The notes beneath the pieces were generated by a model. The model searched no databases and was not told where the DNA came from. It saw nothing but the letters and a program-made list of their open reading frames with translations. Shown in pieces: positions 1-9,513 of a stretch of 64,000 bases of DNA. Position 1 is the first letter of the stretch. Each line of letters opens with the position of its first letter. The stretch covers positions 496,001 to 560,000 of the forward strand of contig NZ_VFNH01000003.1 of assembly GCF_006715485.1 (NCBI RefSeq), read 5' to 3'. The translations under genes and the position numbers were made by a program. The stretch is from Herbaspirillum sp. SJZ107. GTDB lineage: Bacteria > Pseudomonadota > Gammaproteobacteria > Burkholderiales > Burkholderiaceae_D.

Positions 1-2158
<2,158 letters not shown>

Positions 2159-2419
2159 GGACACTCCGTGAGTGACAGAAAGGATGAGAATTCAGGGATT
2201 GCCAGTGGCCAGCCGGACGGCGCACCACATACAAGGCCTCAAATCTCGCCCTCCCCTGTCATGATGAAAAGGGCAACTCGAACTGCTGTGTTACGATACT
2301 GCTGTGCTTCCACTGCTTTTACAGCAGGGTAATGCGCATTGTGTTGCAGGGACGACAAAAGAGCCAAAGCCGCATCCCCCACTTTTCAGCAGGGATTTGC
2401 AAGCTTTGACTCCGGCGCC

Positions 2420-2439
2420 GGGCACCGTGTCCGGTGCCC
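2420..2439 (-). promoter_or_regulatory. Hairpin in the rplL-rpoB spacer, possible attenuator or processing site
   Basis: A perfect 8-bp stem (GGGCACCG / CGGTGCCC) with a 4-base loop lies 12 bases after the rplL stop codon. No T-run follows it on the minus strand, so it is not a complete intrinsic terminator. In E. coli the rplL-rpoB spacer carries a partial attenuator and an RNase III site that lower rpoBC output relative to the ribosomal protein genes; this hairpin sits where such an element would be expected. The rest of the 293-base spacer (2159-2451) has no credible ORF. Its function is inferred from position only. Confidence 0.4.
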
Positions 2440-2451
2440 ATTGCGTATGTA

Positions 2452-2826
2452 TTACTTGAGCTCGGCCTTGGCGCCAGCTTCTTCCAGCTTCTTCTTAGCG
2501 GCTTCAGCGTCAGCTTTCGGCAGGGCTTCCTTGACGGTCTTCGGTGCGCCGTCAACGACGTCCTTGGCTTCTTTCAGGCCCAGGCCGGTGATTTCACGGA
2601 CGGCCTTGATGACGCCGACCTTGTTCGCGCCGACTTCGGTCAGCACGACGTTGAACTCGGTCTGCTCTTCAGCAGCCGGAGCAGCAGCGCCGCCGCCAGC
2701 AGCCGGTGCCGACATTGCAGCTGCCGACACGCCGAACTTCTCTTCGAAAGCCTTGACCAGGTCGTTCAGTTCCATGACCGACATTGCGCCAACTGCGTCC
2801 AGGAACTCTTCTTTGCTAATTGCCAT
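2452..2826 (-). CDS. rplL: 50S ribosomal protein L7/L12
   Basis: Stalk protein of the large ribosomal subunit that recruits and activates translation GTPases. The product is 124 residues, the normal length. It shows the N-terminal dimerisation helix region (MAISKEEFLDAV), an Ala/Gly/Pro-rich hinge at about residues 37-52, and the conserved C-terminal domain (KVGVIKAVREITGLGLKEAK). It lies 56 bases downstream of rplJ, as usual. An L10-(L12)n complex normally autoregulates this pair through the rplJ leader. Confidence 0.98.
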   Translation of the reverse strand: MAISKEEFLDAVGAMSVMELNDLVKAFEEKFGVSAAAMSAPAAGGGAAAPAAEEQTEFNVVLTEVGANKVGVIKAVREITGLGLKEAKDVVDGAPKTVKEALPKADAEAAKKKLEEAGAKAELK

Positions 2827-2882
2827 TTGAAACTCCAGATATTTGTATATGTAGATTAATGCTCGAAAAAAAAGACGTCAGC

Positions 2883-3410
2883 TTATTCAGCTGCTGCGGT
2901 TTCTTCAGCCGGAGCTGCCGAACCTTCGCCTTTTTGTGCTGCGACTGCAGCCAGAACACGTGCAAAGCCGGAAACCGGAGCCTGCATGACGCCCAGCAGC
3001 TGGGCGATGAGGACTTCACGGCTCGGGATGCTTGCCAGCGCGCTGACGCCGGCCACATCCAGGTTCTTACCAGCGTAGTTACCGCCCTTGACGACCAGCT
3101 TGTCGTTGGTCTTCGAGAAGTCGGAAATCACTTTGGCTGCTGCAACGGCGTCATCCGAGATCGAGTAGATCAGCGGACCAACCATCGAATCAGCCAGCGG
3201 TGCGAACTGGGTACCTTCGACCGCACGACGGGCCAGCGTGTTCTTCAGAACACGCAGGTACACGCCTTGCGAACGAGCGGTTGCACGGAGTTTCGTCAAA
3301 GCACTAACCTGGATGCCACGGTATTCGGCCACGACGATGGTTTGCGCAGTTGCTACTTTTGCGGAAACTTCTTCGACGACGACCTTTTTGTCATTCAGAT
3401 TAAGACCCAC
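2883..3410 (-). CDS. rplJ: 50S ribosomal protein L10
   Basis: Base of the L7/L12 stalk on 23S rRNA. The chosen start is a GTG at 3410 (product MGLNLNDKK, 175 residues), because it matches the family N-terminus (usually MSLNLNDKKA) and has AAGGAG 7 bases upstream. A longer frame to 3434 would add eight residues and bury that ribosome-binding site. The Ala/Glu-rich C-terminal tail that carries L12 dimers is present. The rare GTG start fits the tight translational control known for L10. Confidence 0.96.
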   Translation of the reverse strand: MGLNLNDKKVVVEEVSAKVATAQTIVVAEYRGIQVSALTKLRATARSQGVYLRVLKNTLARRAVEGTQFAPLADSMVGPLIYSISDDAVAAAKVISDFSKTNDKLVVKGGNYAGKNLDVAGVSALASIPSREVLIAQLLGVMQAPVSGFARVLAAVAAQKGEGSAAPAEETAAAE

Positions 3411-3673
3411 GGTCAATCTCCTTAAATGATGCAAGGAAAATTCCCCACATCGGTTCGAACACGGCGTCCGAAGTTAAGAAGCGAGACTAGCGGATGAAAC
3501 TTCGCAGCATCGACTACAAAACTTGTTCGGGTTCGCCATCTGCGTTGGGTGTTCTATTAACCTCCTGCCCAACCACTGCATTCGGCCCAACGGTCTTTGA
3601 TTGCCTGGCAGCTTTCACTGCCAGCCCAAAGATCTGCCCCGTGGTGTTCTACGGGGACTTAATTCTTTATTGC
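3411..3673 (-). promoter_or_regulatory. rplJ leader with two hairpins, candidate L10 autoregulatory region
   Basis: A 263-base non-coding spacer separates rplA from rplJ. Just after the rplA stop there are two stems: CCCCGT/ACGGGG at 3637-3656 and a perfect 7-bp CTGGCAG/CTGCCAG at 3605-3624. In other proteobacteria an untranslated leader in this position binds the L10-L12 complex and represses rplJL translation. Length and position agree with that role, but I could not confirm the L10 kink-turn motif by eye, so the assignment is inference. Confidence 0.4.
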
Positions 3674-4369
3674 TTAGGCAGCCAGAGTGCCGTGGTCAAC
3701 GCGGACGCCAGCGCCCATGGTCGACGACAGAGCAACCTTGCGCAGGTAGATACCCTTCGACGAAGCCGGCTTGGCTTTGTTCAGGGCGTCGATCAGCGCG
3801 ACCAGGTTGGTCTTCAGCTGGTCGTCCGAGAACGACTTGCGGCCGATGGTGGCGTGCACGATACCAGCCTTGTCGGTACGGTACTGAACCTGACCGGCCT
3901 TGGCGTTCTTGACGGCGCCAGCCACGTCCGGGGTCACGGTGCCGACCTTCGGGTTCGGCATCAGGCCGCGCGGGCCCAGGATCTGACCCAGGGTACCGAC
4001 GATACGCATGGTGTCCGGCGAAGCGATCACGATGTCGAACGGCATGTCGCCGGCCTTCACGCGGTCAGCCAGGTCTTCCATACCGACGATGTCGGCGCCG
4101 GCGGCACGTGCCTGCTCGGCTTTTTCGCCCTGGGCGAACACGGCGACGCGGACGGTCTTGCCGGTACCAGCCGGCAGAACCACGGAACCGCGGACGACCT
4201 GGTCCGACTTCTTCGGATCCACGCCCAGTTGCACGGCGACGTCGATCGACTCGTTGAACTTGGCGGTAGCGAATTCTTTAACGATCGCAACGGCGTTGTC
4301 GAAAGCGTAGACCTTGTTACGGTCGACTTTGGCTTTCATTTCTTTTGCGCGCTTGGACAGCTTAGCCAT
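3674..4369 (-). CDS. rplA: 50S ribosomal protein L1
   Basis: Large-subunit protein of the L1 stalk, which helps E-site tRNA release, and a translational repressor of its own operon in relatives. The product is 231 residues, the normal length, starting MAKLSKRAKE. Conserved L1 segments are visible, including VVLPAGTGKTVRVAVFA and LGPRGLMPNPKVGTVT. The ATG at 4369 directly abuts the rplK stop at 4370, showing translational coupling in the rplKA pair. Confidence 0.98.
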   Translation of the reverse strand: MAKLSKRAKEMKAKVDRNKVYAFDNAVAIVKEFATAKFNESIDVAVQLGVDPKKSDQVVRGSVVLPAGTGKTVRVAVFAQGEKAEQARAAGADIVGMEDLADRVKAGDMPFDIVIASPDTMRIVGTLGQILGPRGLMPNPKVGTVTPDVAGAVKNAKAGQVQYRTDKAGIVHATIGRKSFSDDQLKTNLVALIDALNKAKPASSKGIYLRKVALSSTMGAGVRVDHGTLAA

Positions 4370-4801
4370 TTAGATACCCTCCACCGTGATGCCCATCGAA
4401 CGTGCCGAGCCGGCGATGATGCGCACTGCTGCATCCATGTCGGCAGCGGTCAGGTCCGGCTGCTTGGTTTTTGCGATTTCTTCCGCTTGGGCACGGGTCA
4501 GCGTGCCGACCTTGTCGGTGTGCGGCTTGGCCGAACCTTTGGTGATGCCAGCGTACTTCTTGATCAGGTAGGTTGCCGGCGGAGTCTTCATCTCGAAGGT
4601 GAAGGACTTGTCCGCGAAGGCGGTGATCACCACCGGAATCGGCATACCCGGCTCCATGCCTTGGGTACGGGCGTTGAACGCCTTGCAGAATTCCATGATG
4701 TTCAGACCGCGCTGGCCGAGTGCCGGGCCGATCGGAGGGGATGGGTTTGCCTTACCAGCTGCCACTTGCAGCTTGATAAAACCGACGATTTTCTTTGCCA
4801 T
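4370..4801 (-). CDS. rplK: 50S ribosomal protein L11
   Basis: Component of the GTPase-associated centre, needed for RelA-dependent stringent signalling. The product is 143 residues. The start is the ATG at 4801 (MAKKIVGFIKLQV) with AAGGAG 6 bases upstream; a longer in-frame opening to 4849 lacks family similarity. The Pro-rich segment NPSPPIGPALGQRGLNIMEF, the thiostrepton-site linker, is intact. The 111 bases between nusG and this gene may carry the L1 repressor site, as in E. coli, but that is not shown here. Confidence 0.98.
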   Translation of the reverse strand: MAKKIVGFIKLQVAAGKANPSPPIGPALGQRGLNIMEFCKAFNARTQGMEPGMPIPVVITAFADKSFTFEMKTPPATYLIKKYAGITKGSAKPHTDKVGTLTRAQAEEIAKTKQPDLTAADMDAAVRIIAGSARSMGITVEGI

Positions 4802-4912
4802 GATAGGCTCCTTGTCGATTATGAGTGGTAGCGCTCCGACCGATACCACTTATCCGGCGGAGCTCCTCTTATCGGATTCCGCCTTGCTGCTGCGACGCTC
4901 CGATTGGGCGCT

Positions 4913-5524
4913 TTAGACTTTCTCTACCTGCCCGAACTCCAGTTCCACCGGAGTTGCGCGGCCGAAGATGGTGACAGTGACACGCACCTTCGATTTTTCG
5001 TAGTTGACTTCTTCGACGTTGCCGTTGAAGTCGGTGAACGGGCCTTCCTTGATACGCACCTGCTCGCCCACTTCGTACAGCACTTTCGGACGCGGCTTTT
5101 CGACGCCTTCCTGCACCTGCTGCATGATCTTGTCGATCTCGCGGGCTGGAATCGGGGTCGGCTTGTTGCTCTTGCCGCCGATGAAGCCGGTGACTTTCGG
5201 CGTATTCTTGACCAGGTGCCACGACTCGTCGGTCATTTCCATCTCGACCAGCACGTAGCCCGGGAAGAAACGGCGCTCGGTGACCGACTTGCTGCCATTC
5301 TTGACCTCGACCACTTCTTCGGTCGGGACCAGAATGCGGCCGAATTGTTCCTGCATGCCGCCGCGCTCGATACGCTCGGTCAGGCCACGCATCACGCTCT
5401 TTTCCATGCCCGAGTAGACATGCACGACGTACCAGCGCTTGGTGCTGACCGGGACACTCAGGGGCGCACCAGCGTCTGCTGCCGGAGCATCGCCCGGCAC
5501 GTCATCTTGTACGTTTTCGCTCAT
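4913..5524 (-). CDS. nusG: Transcription termination/antitermination factor NusG
   Basis: Elongation factor that binds RNA polymerase and couples it to Rho or to the ribosome. The product is 203 residues, with the NGN domain at about 30-130 (RWYVVHVYSGMEKSV, then FPGYVLVEM) and a C-terminal KOW domain (VRIKEGPFTDFNGNVEEV). The start is the ATG at 5524, whose A is also the last base of the secE stop (TAATG). A GTG 12 bases upstream is possible but less likely. The acidic N-terminal extension of about 25 residues is common in betaproteobacterial NusG. Confidence 0.97.
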   Translation of the reverse strand: MSENVQDDVPGDAPAADAGAPLSVPVSTKRWYVVHVYSGMEKSVMRGLTERIERGGMQEQFGRILVPTEEVVEVKNGSKSVTERRFFPGYVLVEMEMTDESWHLVKNTPKVTGFIGGKSNKPTPIPAREIDKIMQQVQEGVEKPRPKVLYEVGEQVRIKEGPFTDFNGNVEEVNYEKSKVRVTVTIFGRATPVELEFGQVEKV

Positions 5525-5913
5525 TATTGTTTCCACCCCAGAACAACGTCGTACATCAGGAATTCGAGAATCTTATCCGTGCCCCACAGGAAAATCGCCA
5601 TCACGAGGACAAAGCCGAACACCACCAGGGTGATCTGCGTTGCTTCCTTGCGGGTGGGCCAGACAACCTTCTTCGTCTCGCGTACGGACTCTTTGGCGAA
5701 GCCCAGGAAATCGCGACCGGTAGCGGAAGTCCACAACAGCAGGACGGCAACGACAAGACCAGCCACGAGTGCGCCTGCGCACATCAGAGCTGGTTTGTTC
5801 TGGCCTTTCAGGATGAAGAAGCCAACCACGCCTGCAATCGTAGCAACCACTGCCAGTGCAACCTTGAACTTGTCATTCGAGGTGCTGACGGTTTGCACGG
5901 ATTGATTAGACAT
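5524..5913 (-). CDS. secE: Preprotein translocase subunit SecE
   Basis: Membrane subunit that clamps SecY in the general secretion channel. The product is 129 residues, the longer three-helix form typical of proteobacteria. Hydrophobic segments lie at about residues 18-35, 42-60 and 96-115. The conserved cytoplasmic amphipathic stretch before the last helix is present (FAKESVRETKKVVWPTRKEA). It overlaps nusG by one base and lies 37 bases after tRNA-Trp, the standard arrangement. Confidence 0.97.
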   Translation of the reverse strand: MSNQSVQTVSTSNDKFKVALAVVATIAGVVGFFILKGQNKPALMCAGALVAGLVVAVLLLWTSATGRDFLGFAKESVRETKKVVWPTRKEATQITLVVFGFVLVMAIFLWGTDKILEFLMYDVVLGWKQ

Positions 5914-5950
5914 ACTTATTTTACTTTCGGGTGCCTGGCACCGAATTCGG

Positions 5951-6026
5951 TGGCAGGGGAGGAGGGAATCGAACCCGCGACCTTCGGTTTTGGAGACCGA
6001 CGCTCTGCCAATTGAGCTACTCCCCT
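5951..6026 (-). tRNA. tRNA-Trp (anticodon CCA)
   Basis: A 76-base cloverleaf on the minus strand, with acceptor AGGGGAG pairing to CTCCCCT, G73 and an encoded CCA end. The D arm (TAGCTCAATTGGCAGAGC), anticodon loop CTCCAAA with CCA, and T arm GGTTCGATTCC are all canonical. It lies between tuf and secE, as in E. coli. Confidence 0.97.
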
Positions 6027-6092
6027 ACATAAACTGCTCGTTGAATCGAACATTATACGCGATGTGTAGGCATCGCACAATGTTCTGTTGTT

Positions 6093-6187
6093 GGGCGGAA
6101 CAGGAACGTTCCGCCCGACGGCAAGGCAGGGAATTCACGGGACAAGGTCCCGTGCCTGCCGAGCGGCCTGCCCTTGCAGGGCAGGCC
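6093..6187 (-). other. Array of three perfect hairpins between tuf and tRNA-Trp
   Basis: In minus-strand order after the tuf stop there are three stems: a 10-bp stem with 3-base loop (GGCCTGCCCT/AGGGCAGGCC, 6165-6187), an 8-bp stem with 3-base loop (CACGGGAC/GTCCCGTG, 6136-6154) and a 9-bp stem with 6-base loop (GGGCGGAAC/GTTCCGCCC, 6093-6116). The middle one can extend through flanking GGCAGG/CCTGCC. None is followed by a strong T-run. They may be RNA processing, 3'-end stabilising or attenuator elements that let some transcription pass into tRNA-Trp-secE. Confidence 0.6.
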
Positions 6188-6213
6188 AACTACTTCTACT
6201 TGCTTCTGGCTGA

Positions 6214-7404
6214 TTAGGCCAGGATCTTGGCAACCACGCCGGCACCGACGGTACGGCCGCCTTCGCGGATTGCGAAGCGCAGACCTTCTTCCATCGCGAT
6301 CGGAGCGATCAGCTTGACGGTGATCGACACGTTGTCGCCTGGCATGACCATTTCCTTGTCTGCCGGCAGTTCGATCGAACCGGTCACGTCAGTCGTACGG
6401 AAGTAGAACTGCGGACGGTAGTTGTTGAAGAACGGGGTGTGACGGCCGCCTTCGTCTTTCGACAGAACGTAGATCTCGCCGGTGAAGTGGTTGTGCGGCT
6501 TGATCGAGCCCGGCTTGGCCAGAACCTGGCCACGCTGGACGTCTTCACGCTTGGTGCCGCGCAGCAGCAGGCCGACGTTGTCGCCAGCTTGACCCTGGTC
6601 CAGCAGCTTGCGGAACATTTCCACGCCGGTGCAGGTGGTCTTCACGGTGTCGATGATACCGACGATTTCGATCTCTTCGCCGACCTTGATGATGCCGCGC
6701 TCGACACGACCGGTCACCACGGTACCGCGGCCCGAGATCGAGAACACGTCTTCCACCGGCATCAGGAAGGCGCCGTCAACGGCACGTTCCGGGGTCGGGA
6801 TGTAGCTGTCCAGGGCTTCGGCCAGGCGCTCGATGCACGCTTCGCCCATTTCGCCCGGCTGGCCTTCCAGCGCCATACGTGCCGAACCTTTGATGATCGG
6901 CAGGTCGTCGCCAGGGAACTCGTACTTCGACAGCAGTTCGCGGACTTCCATTTCGACCAGTTCCAGCAGTTCTGCGTCGTCGACCAGGTCGCACTTGTTC
7001 AGGAACACGATGATGTACGGAACGCCAACCTGACGCGCCAGCAGGATGTGCTCGCGGGTCTGCGGCATCGGGCCGTCAGCGGCCGAGCACACCAGGATCG
7101 CGCCGTCCATCTGGGCAGCACCGGTGATCATGTTCTTGATGTAGTCGGCGTGGCCCGGGCAGTCGACGTGCGCGTAGTGACGGTTCGCGGTTTCGTACTC
7201 GACGTGCGCGGTGTTGATGGTGATGCCGCGTGCTTTTTCTTCCGGAGCCGCGTCGATCTGGTCGTAGGCCTTGGCTTCGCCGCCGAATTTCTTCGACAGA
7301 ACGGTTGCGATTGCAGCCGTCAGGGTGGTTTTGCCGTGGTCAACGTGACCGATGGTGCCGACGTTGACGTGCGGCTTGGTCCGTTCGAATTTACCTTTTG
7401 CCAT
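6214..7404 (-). CDS. tuf: Elongation factor Tu
   Basis: GTPase that delivers aminoacyl-tRNA to the ribosome. The product is 396 residues, full length. The start is the ATG at 7404 (MAKGKFERTKPHVNVGTIGH) with AGGAG upstream; the frame extends further upstream only through the tRNA spacer. GTP-binding motifs are present: P-loop GHVDHGKT at residues 19-26, then DCPGHAD and NKCD. It follows tRNA-Thr, so this is the tufB-type locus. A second copy near fusA is usual in this group but is not in the window. Confidence 0.98.
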   Translation of the reverse strand: MAKGKFERTKPHVNVGTIGHVDHGKTTLTAAIATVLSKKFGGEAKAYDQIDAAPEEKARGITINTAHVEYETANRHYAHVDCPGHADYIKNMITGAAQMDGAILVCSAADGPMPQTREHILLARQVGVPYIIVFLNKCDLVDDAELLELVEMEVRELLSKYEFPGDDLPIIKGSARMALEGQPGEMGEACIERLAEALDSYIPTPERAVDGAFLMPVEDVFSISGRGTVVTGRVERGIIKVGEEIEIVGIIDTVKTTCTGVEMFRKLLDQGQAGDNVGLLLRGTKREDVQRGQVLAKPGSIKPHNHFTGEIYVLSKDEGGRHTPFFNNYRPQFYFRTTDVTGSIELPADKEMVMPGDNVSITVKLIAPIAMEEGLRFAIREGGRTVGAGVVAKILA

Positions 7405-7479
7405 TTCTTGACTCCTAACGATGTTTGAAATTACCAGGCACGCCTGACGGGCGAGTACTACGACTGCCGCTTTGAATTC

Positions 7480-7554
<75 letters not shown>

Positions 7555-7565
7555 TTATTTGAAAC

Positions 7566-7639
7566 TGGAGCGGGTGAAGGGAATCGAACCCTCGTCATAA
7601 GCTTGGAAGGCTTCAGCTCTACCATTGAGCTACACCCGC
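7566..7639 (-). tRNA. tRNA-Gly (anticodon TCC)
   Basis: A 74-base cloverleaf with acceptor GCGGGTG pairing to CACCCGC and an encoded CCA. The anticodon loop CTTCCAA carries TCC, and the T arm GGTTCGATTCC is canonical. It lies 11 bases upstream of tRNA-Thr in the same transcript. Confidence 0.97.
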
Positions 7640-7695
7640 ACGAGGTACTTCTTCAACTCACTTCTATTCGATTCAACTTCACGACTTCTTCAATT

Positions 7696-7780
7696 TGGTG
7701 GTGGGGGCTGGATTCGAACCAGCGTACTCAGAGAGGGCAGATTTACAGTCTGCTGCCTTTAACCACTCGGCCACCCCACC
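7696..7780 (-). tRNA. tRNA-Tyr (anticodon GTA)
   Basis: An 85-base class II tRNA with a long variable arm. Acceptor GGTGGGG pairs with CCCCACC, followed by A73 and an encoded CCA. The anticodon loop CTGTAAA carries GTA. It is the first RNA of the Tyr-Gly-Thr-tuf transcript; its 5' end is 14 bases from the proposed -10 box. Confidence 0.97.
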
Positions 7781-7794
7781 GCGAAGAACCGCAG

Positions 7795-7823
7795 AGTATG
7801 AAGAACGAACAATCTATTGTCAA
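7795..7823 (-). promoter_or_regulatory. Sigma-70 promoter of the tRNA-tuf operon
   Basis: On the minus strand TTGACA (7818-7823, full consensus -35) is followed after exactly 17 bases by CATACT (7795-7800, close to TATAAT). The tRNA-Tyr 5' end lies 14 bases further on. The short GC-containing stretch after the -10 box fits a stable-RNA promoter under stringent control, which is inferred from family behaviour. Confidence 0.8.
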
Positions 7824-7962
7824 CTAAATCTACTTCTTCTGATTCAGCTCACATAGTTGCTGTTGCTTCGGGGCGTGATTGTAGCGACCCGACTGCAGTT
7901 CTGCAAGGGTGTTTTTTCAGGAACTGCAAGAAAGTTGAATAACCTTAGAAGAAAAGCGCCGC

Positions 7963-9507
7963 TCAGCTTCCCGACAGCGCCGCCAGCACCTGCCCCTTGA
8001 GCGCCTTGATCAGGGCAGTCTCGTCCGGGGGCACGCCTTCCGGCGCCGGCACCGCGCGGTCCGCATAGAACAGTCCCAGCTGCGCCTTGCCCAGCACTAG
8101 CGGCAATACGATGAAGCTGCGGGCGTCCGGCAGCAGGGTCTTGTGCCAGGCCGGCAGCAGGTCGCGGATCTTGGGGCTGGATGCGTCCGCGATCATCAGG
8201 TCGGCGTCGTTCTCCATCGCCAGGTGGAAGAGATCGCGGCTGGAGACGGTGGAAAAGGCAAAGCCGGCCTGCTGCCCGGCCGGCGCCGCGCCGAACGAGA
8301 CGCGCGCACGGAACTGGCCGGCCCTGGGATCGCGCAGCACCACGGTGGCGAAGCGGAACCCCAGCGCCGTGTACAGGGTTTCGAGCACGGCGCGCACCAC
8401 GTCGTTGACCTTGCCCTGCCCCGAGGCGCGCAGTTGGGTCACGTCCTGCACCCCGGCCAGCAGCAGCTCGCGCGCATTCTTCGGCTTGCCGCTCGGGTGG
8501 CTGCCCTGCTCTTCCCCGTTGCCGAGGGTGGCCAGCAGCAGCACGTTGGGCAGGCCGCCGCTCTCGCCTTCCTTGTCTTCCTGCGGACGCGGCAGCGGCT
8601 CCAGGTTCATGCTCTGCAGCAGCGCGCTCATTTCGCGGGCGACATTGCCGAACAATTCGTCGAGCTGGCGCGCATCGAGGTTGAGGGCATTGCCGTAACG
8701 CGCCAGCAGGGCCTGCGCCTGGGCACTGCCGGCCGGATCGGCGCCATGGGCCAGCAGGCGCGCCACGTCGAGGCTGAACGAGGCCACCTGGCGCATCCAT
8801 TCGCCGCGGTTCAGCGCGGTCTTCAGCACGCCGTCGGGCAGCGCGCGCTGGGCCCGCAGGATCACATCCGGGATCTGCCACTCGCCCAGCACCGCTTCGG
8901 ACAGCGCGTCGTAGCTGCAGCCGAGGATCATCTGGGCCGCCTGGACCGGCGTGTGCCTGGCGCCGGCGGTCAGCGCATTGATCTCGCGGTAGCGCTCGTG
9001 CGCATGCGAGGCCACCAGCAGCGGCCCCAGGTTCTTGAACAGGGCGCCGATCGACGCTTCCTCGGCGCCCTGGTAAAAGCTGTGGCGCGCCATCTCGCGC
9101 CCGACCAGGCTGGCGCACAGCGAGGCTTCCAGTTCGACCCGCACGCTGTACACGTGCTCGCTGCTGCCGAGCGCGTCGACCAGCAGCATCGCCAGCGCGG
9201 TGGTCTTGACGTTGTCGAAACCGAGCAGCGCAATCGCACGCGAGATCGTGGTCACCGAGGTGCCGGACGCGGTGCGGTACTTGACCGTGTTGGCCAGGCG
9301 CAGGATGCGCTGGGTCAGGGCGACGTCGGACAGCACGTAATAGGCAAGGTCGTGGGTGCCCTGGTCGTCCGAGGACGCCATCTGCACCACCCGTGCGACC
9401 GAGCTGCCGAGGGCGAACATGTCTTCGTCGCCGCAGACCTTGTTCAGCAGCGCGGCGCGCACCCGGCGCCGTTCCGATGCATCGTCGACAGTAGCTGCAT
9501 TGGCCAT
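7963..9507 (-). CDS. HDOD and GAF domain signalling protein
   Basis: A 514-residue cytoplasmic protein. Residues about 15-215 resemble an HDOD domain, a degenerate HD-related output module common in signalling proteins (VLSDVALTQRILRLANTVKY, then AIALLGFDNVKTTALAM). The C-terminal part at about 345-510 looks like a GAF sensor domain (LETLYTALGFRFATVVLRDP). No membrane segment is seen. It lies 6 bases after the receiver-TPR gene, so the two are probably co-transcribed and work in one pathway. The output and ligand cannot be read from sequence. Confidence 0.8.
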   Translation of the reverse strand: MANAATVDDASERRRVRAALLNKVCGDEDMFALGSSVARVVQMASSDDQGTHDLAYYVLSDVALTQRILRLANTVKYRTASGTSVTTISRAIALLGFDNVKTTALAMLLVDALGSSEHVYSVRVELEASLCASLVGREMARHSFYQGAEEASIGALFKNLGPLLVASHAHERYREINALTAGARHTPVQAAQMILGCSYDALSEAVLGEWQIPDVILRAQRALPDGVLKTALNRGEWMRQVASFSLDVARLLAHGADPAGSAQAQALLARYGNALNLDARQLDELFGNVAREMSALLQSMNLEPLPRPQEDKEGESGGLPNVLLLATLGNGEEQGSHPSGKPKNARELLLAGVQDVTQLRASGQGKVNDVVRAVLETLYTALGFRFATVVLRDPRAGQFRARVSFGAAPAGQQAGFAFSTVSSRDLFHLAMENDADLMIADASSPKIRDLLPAWHKTLLPDARSFIVLPLVLGKAQLGLFYADRAVPAPEGVPPDETALIKALKGQVLAALSGS

Positions 9508-9513
9508 GAGGCG

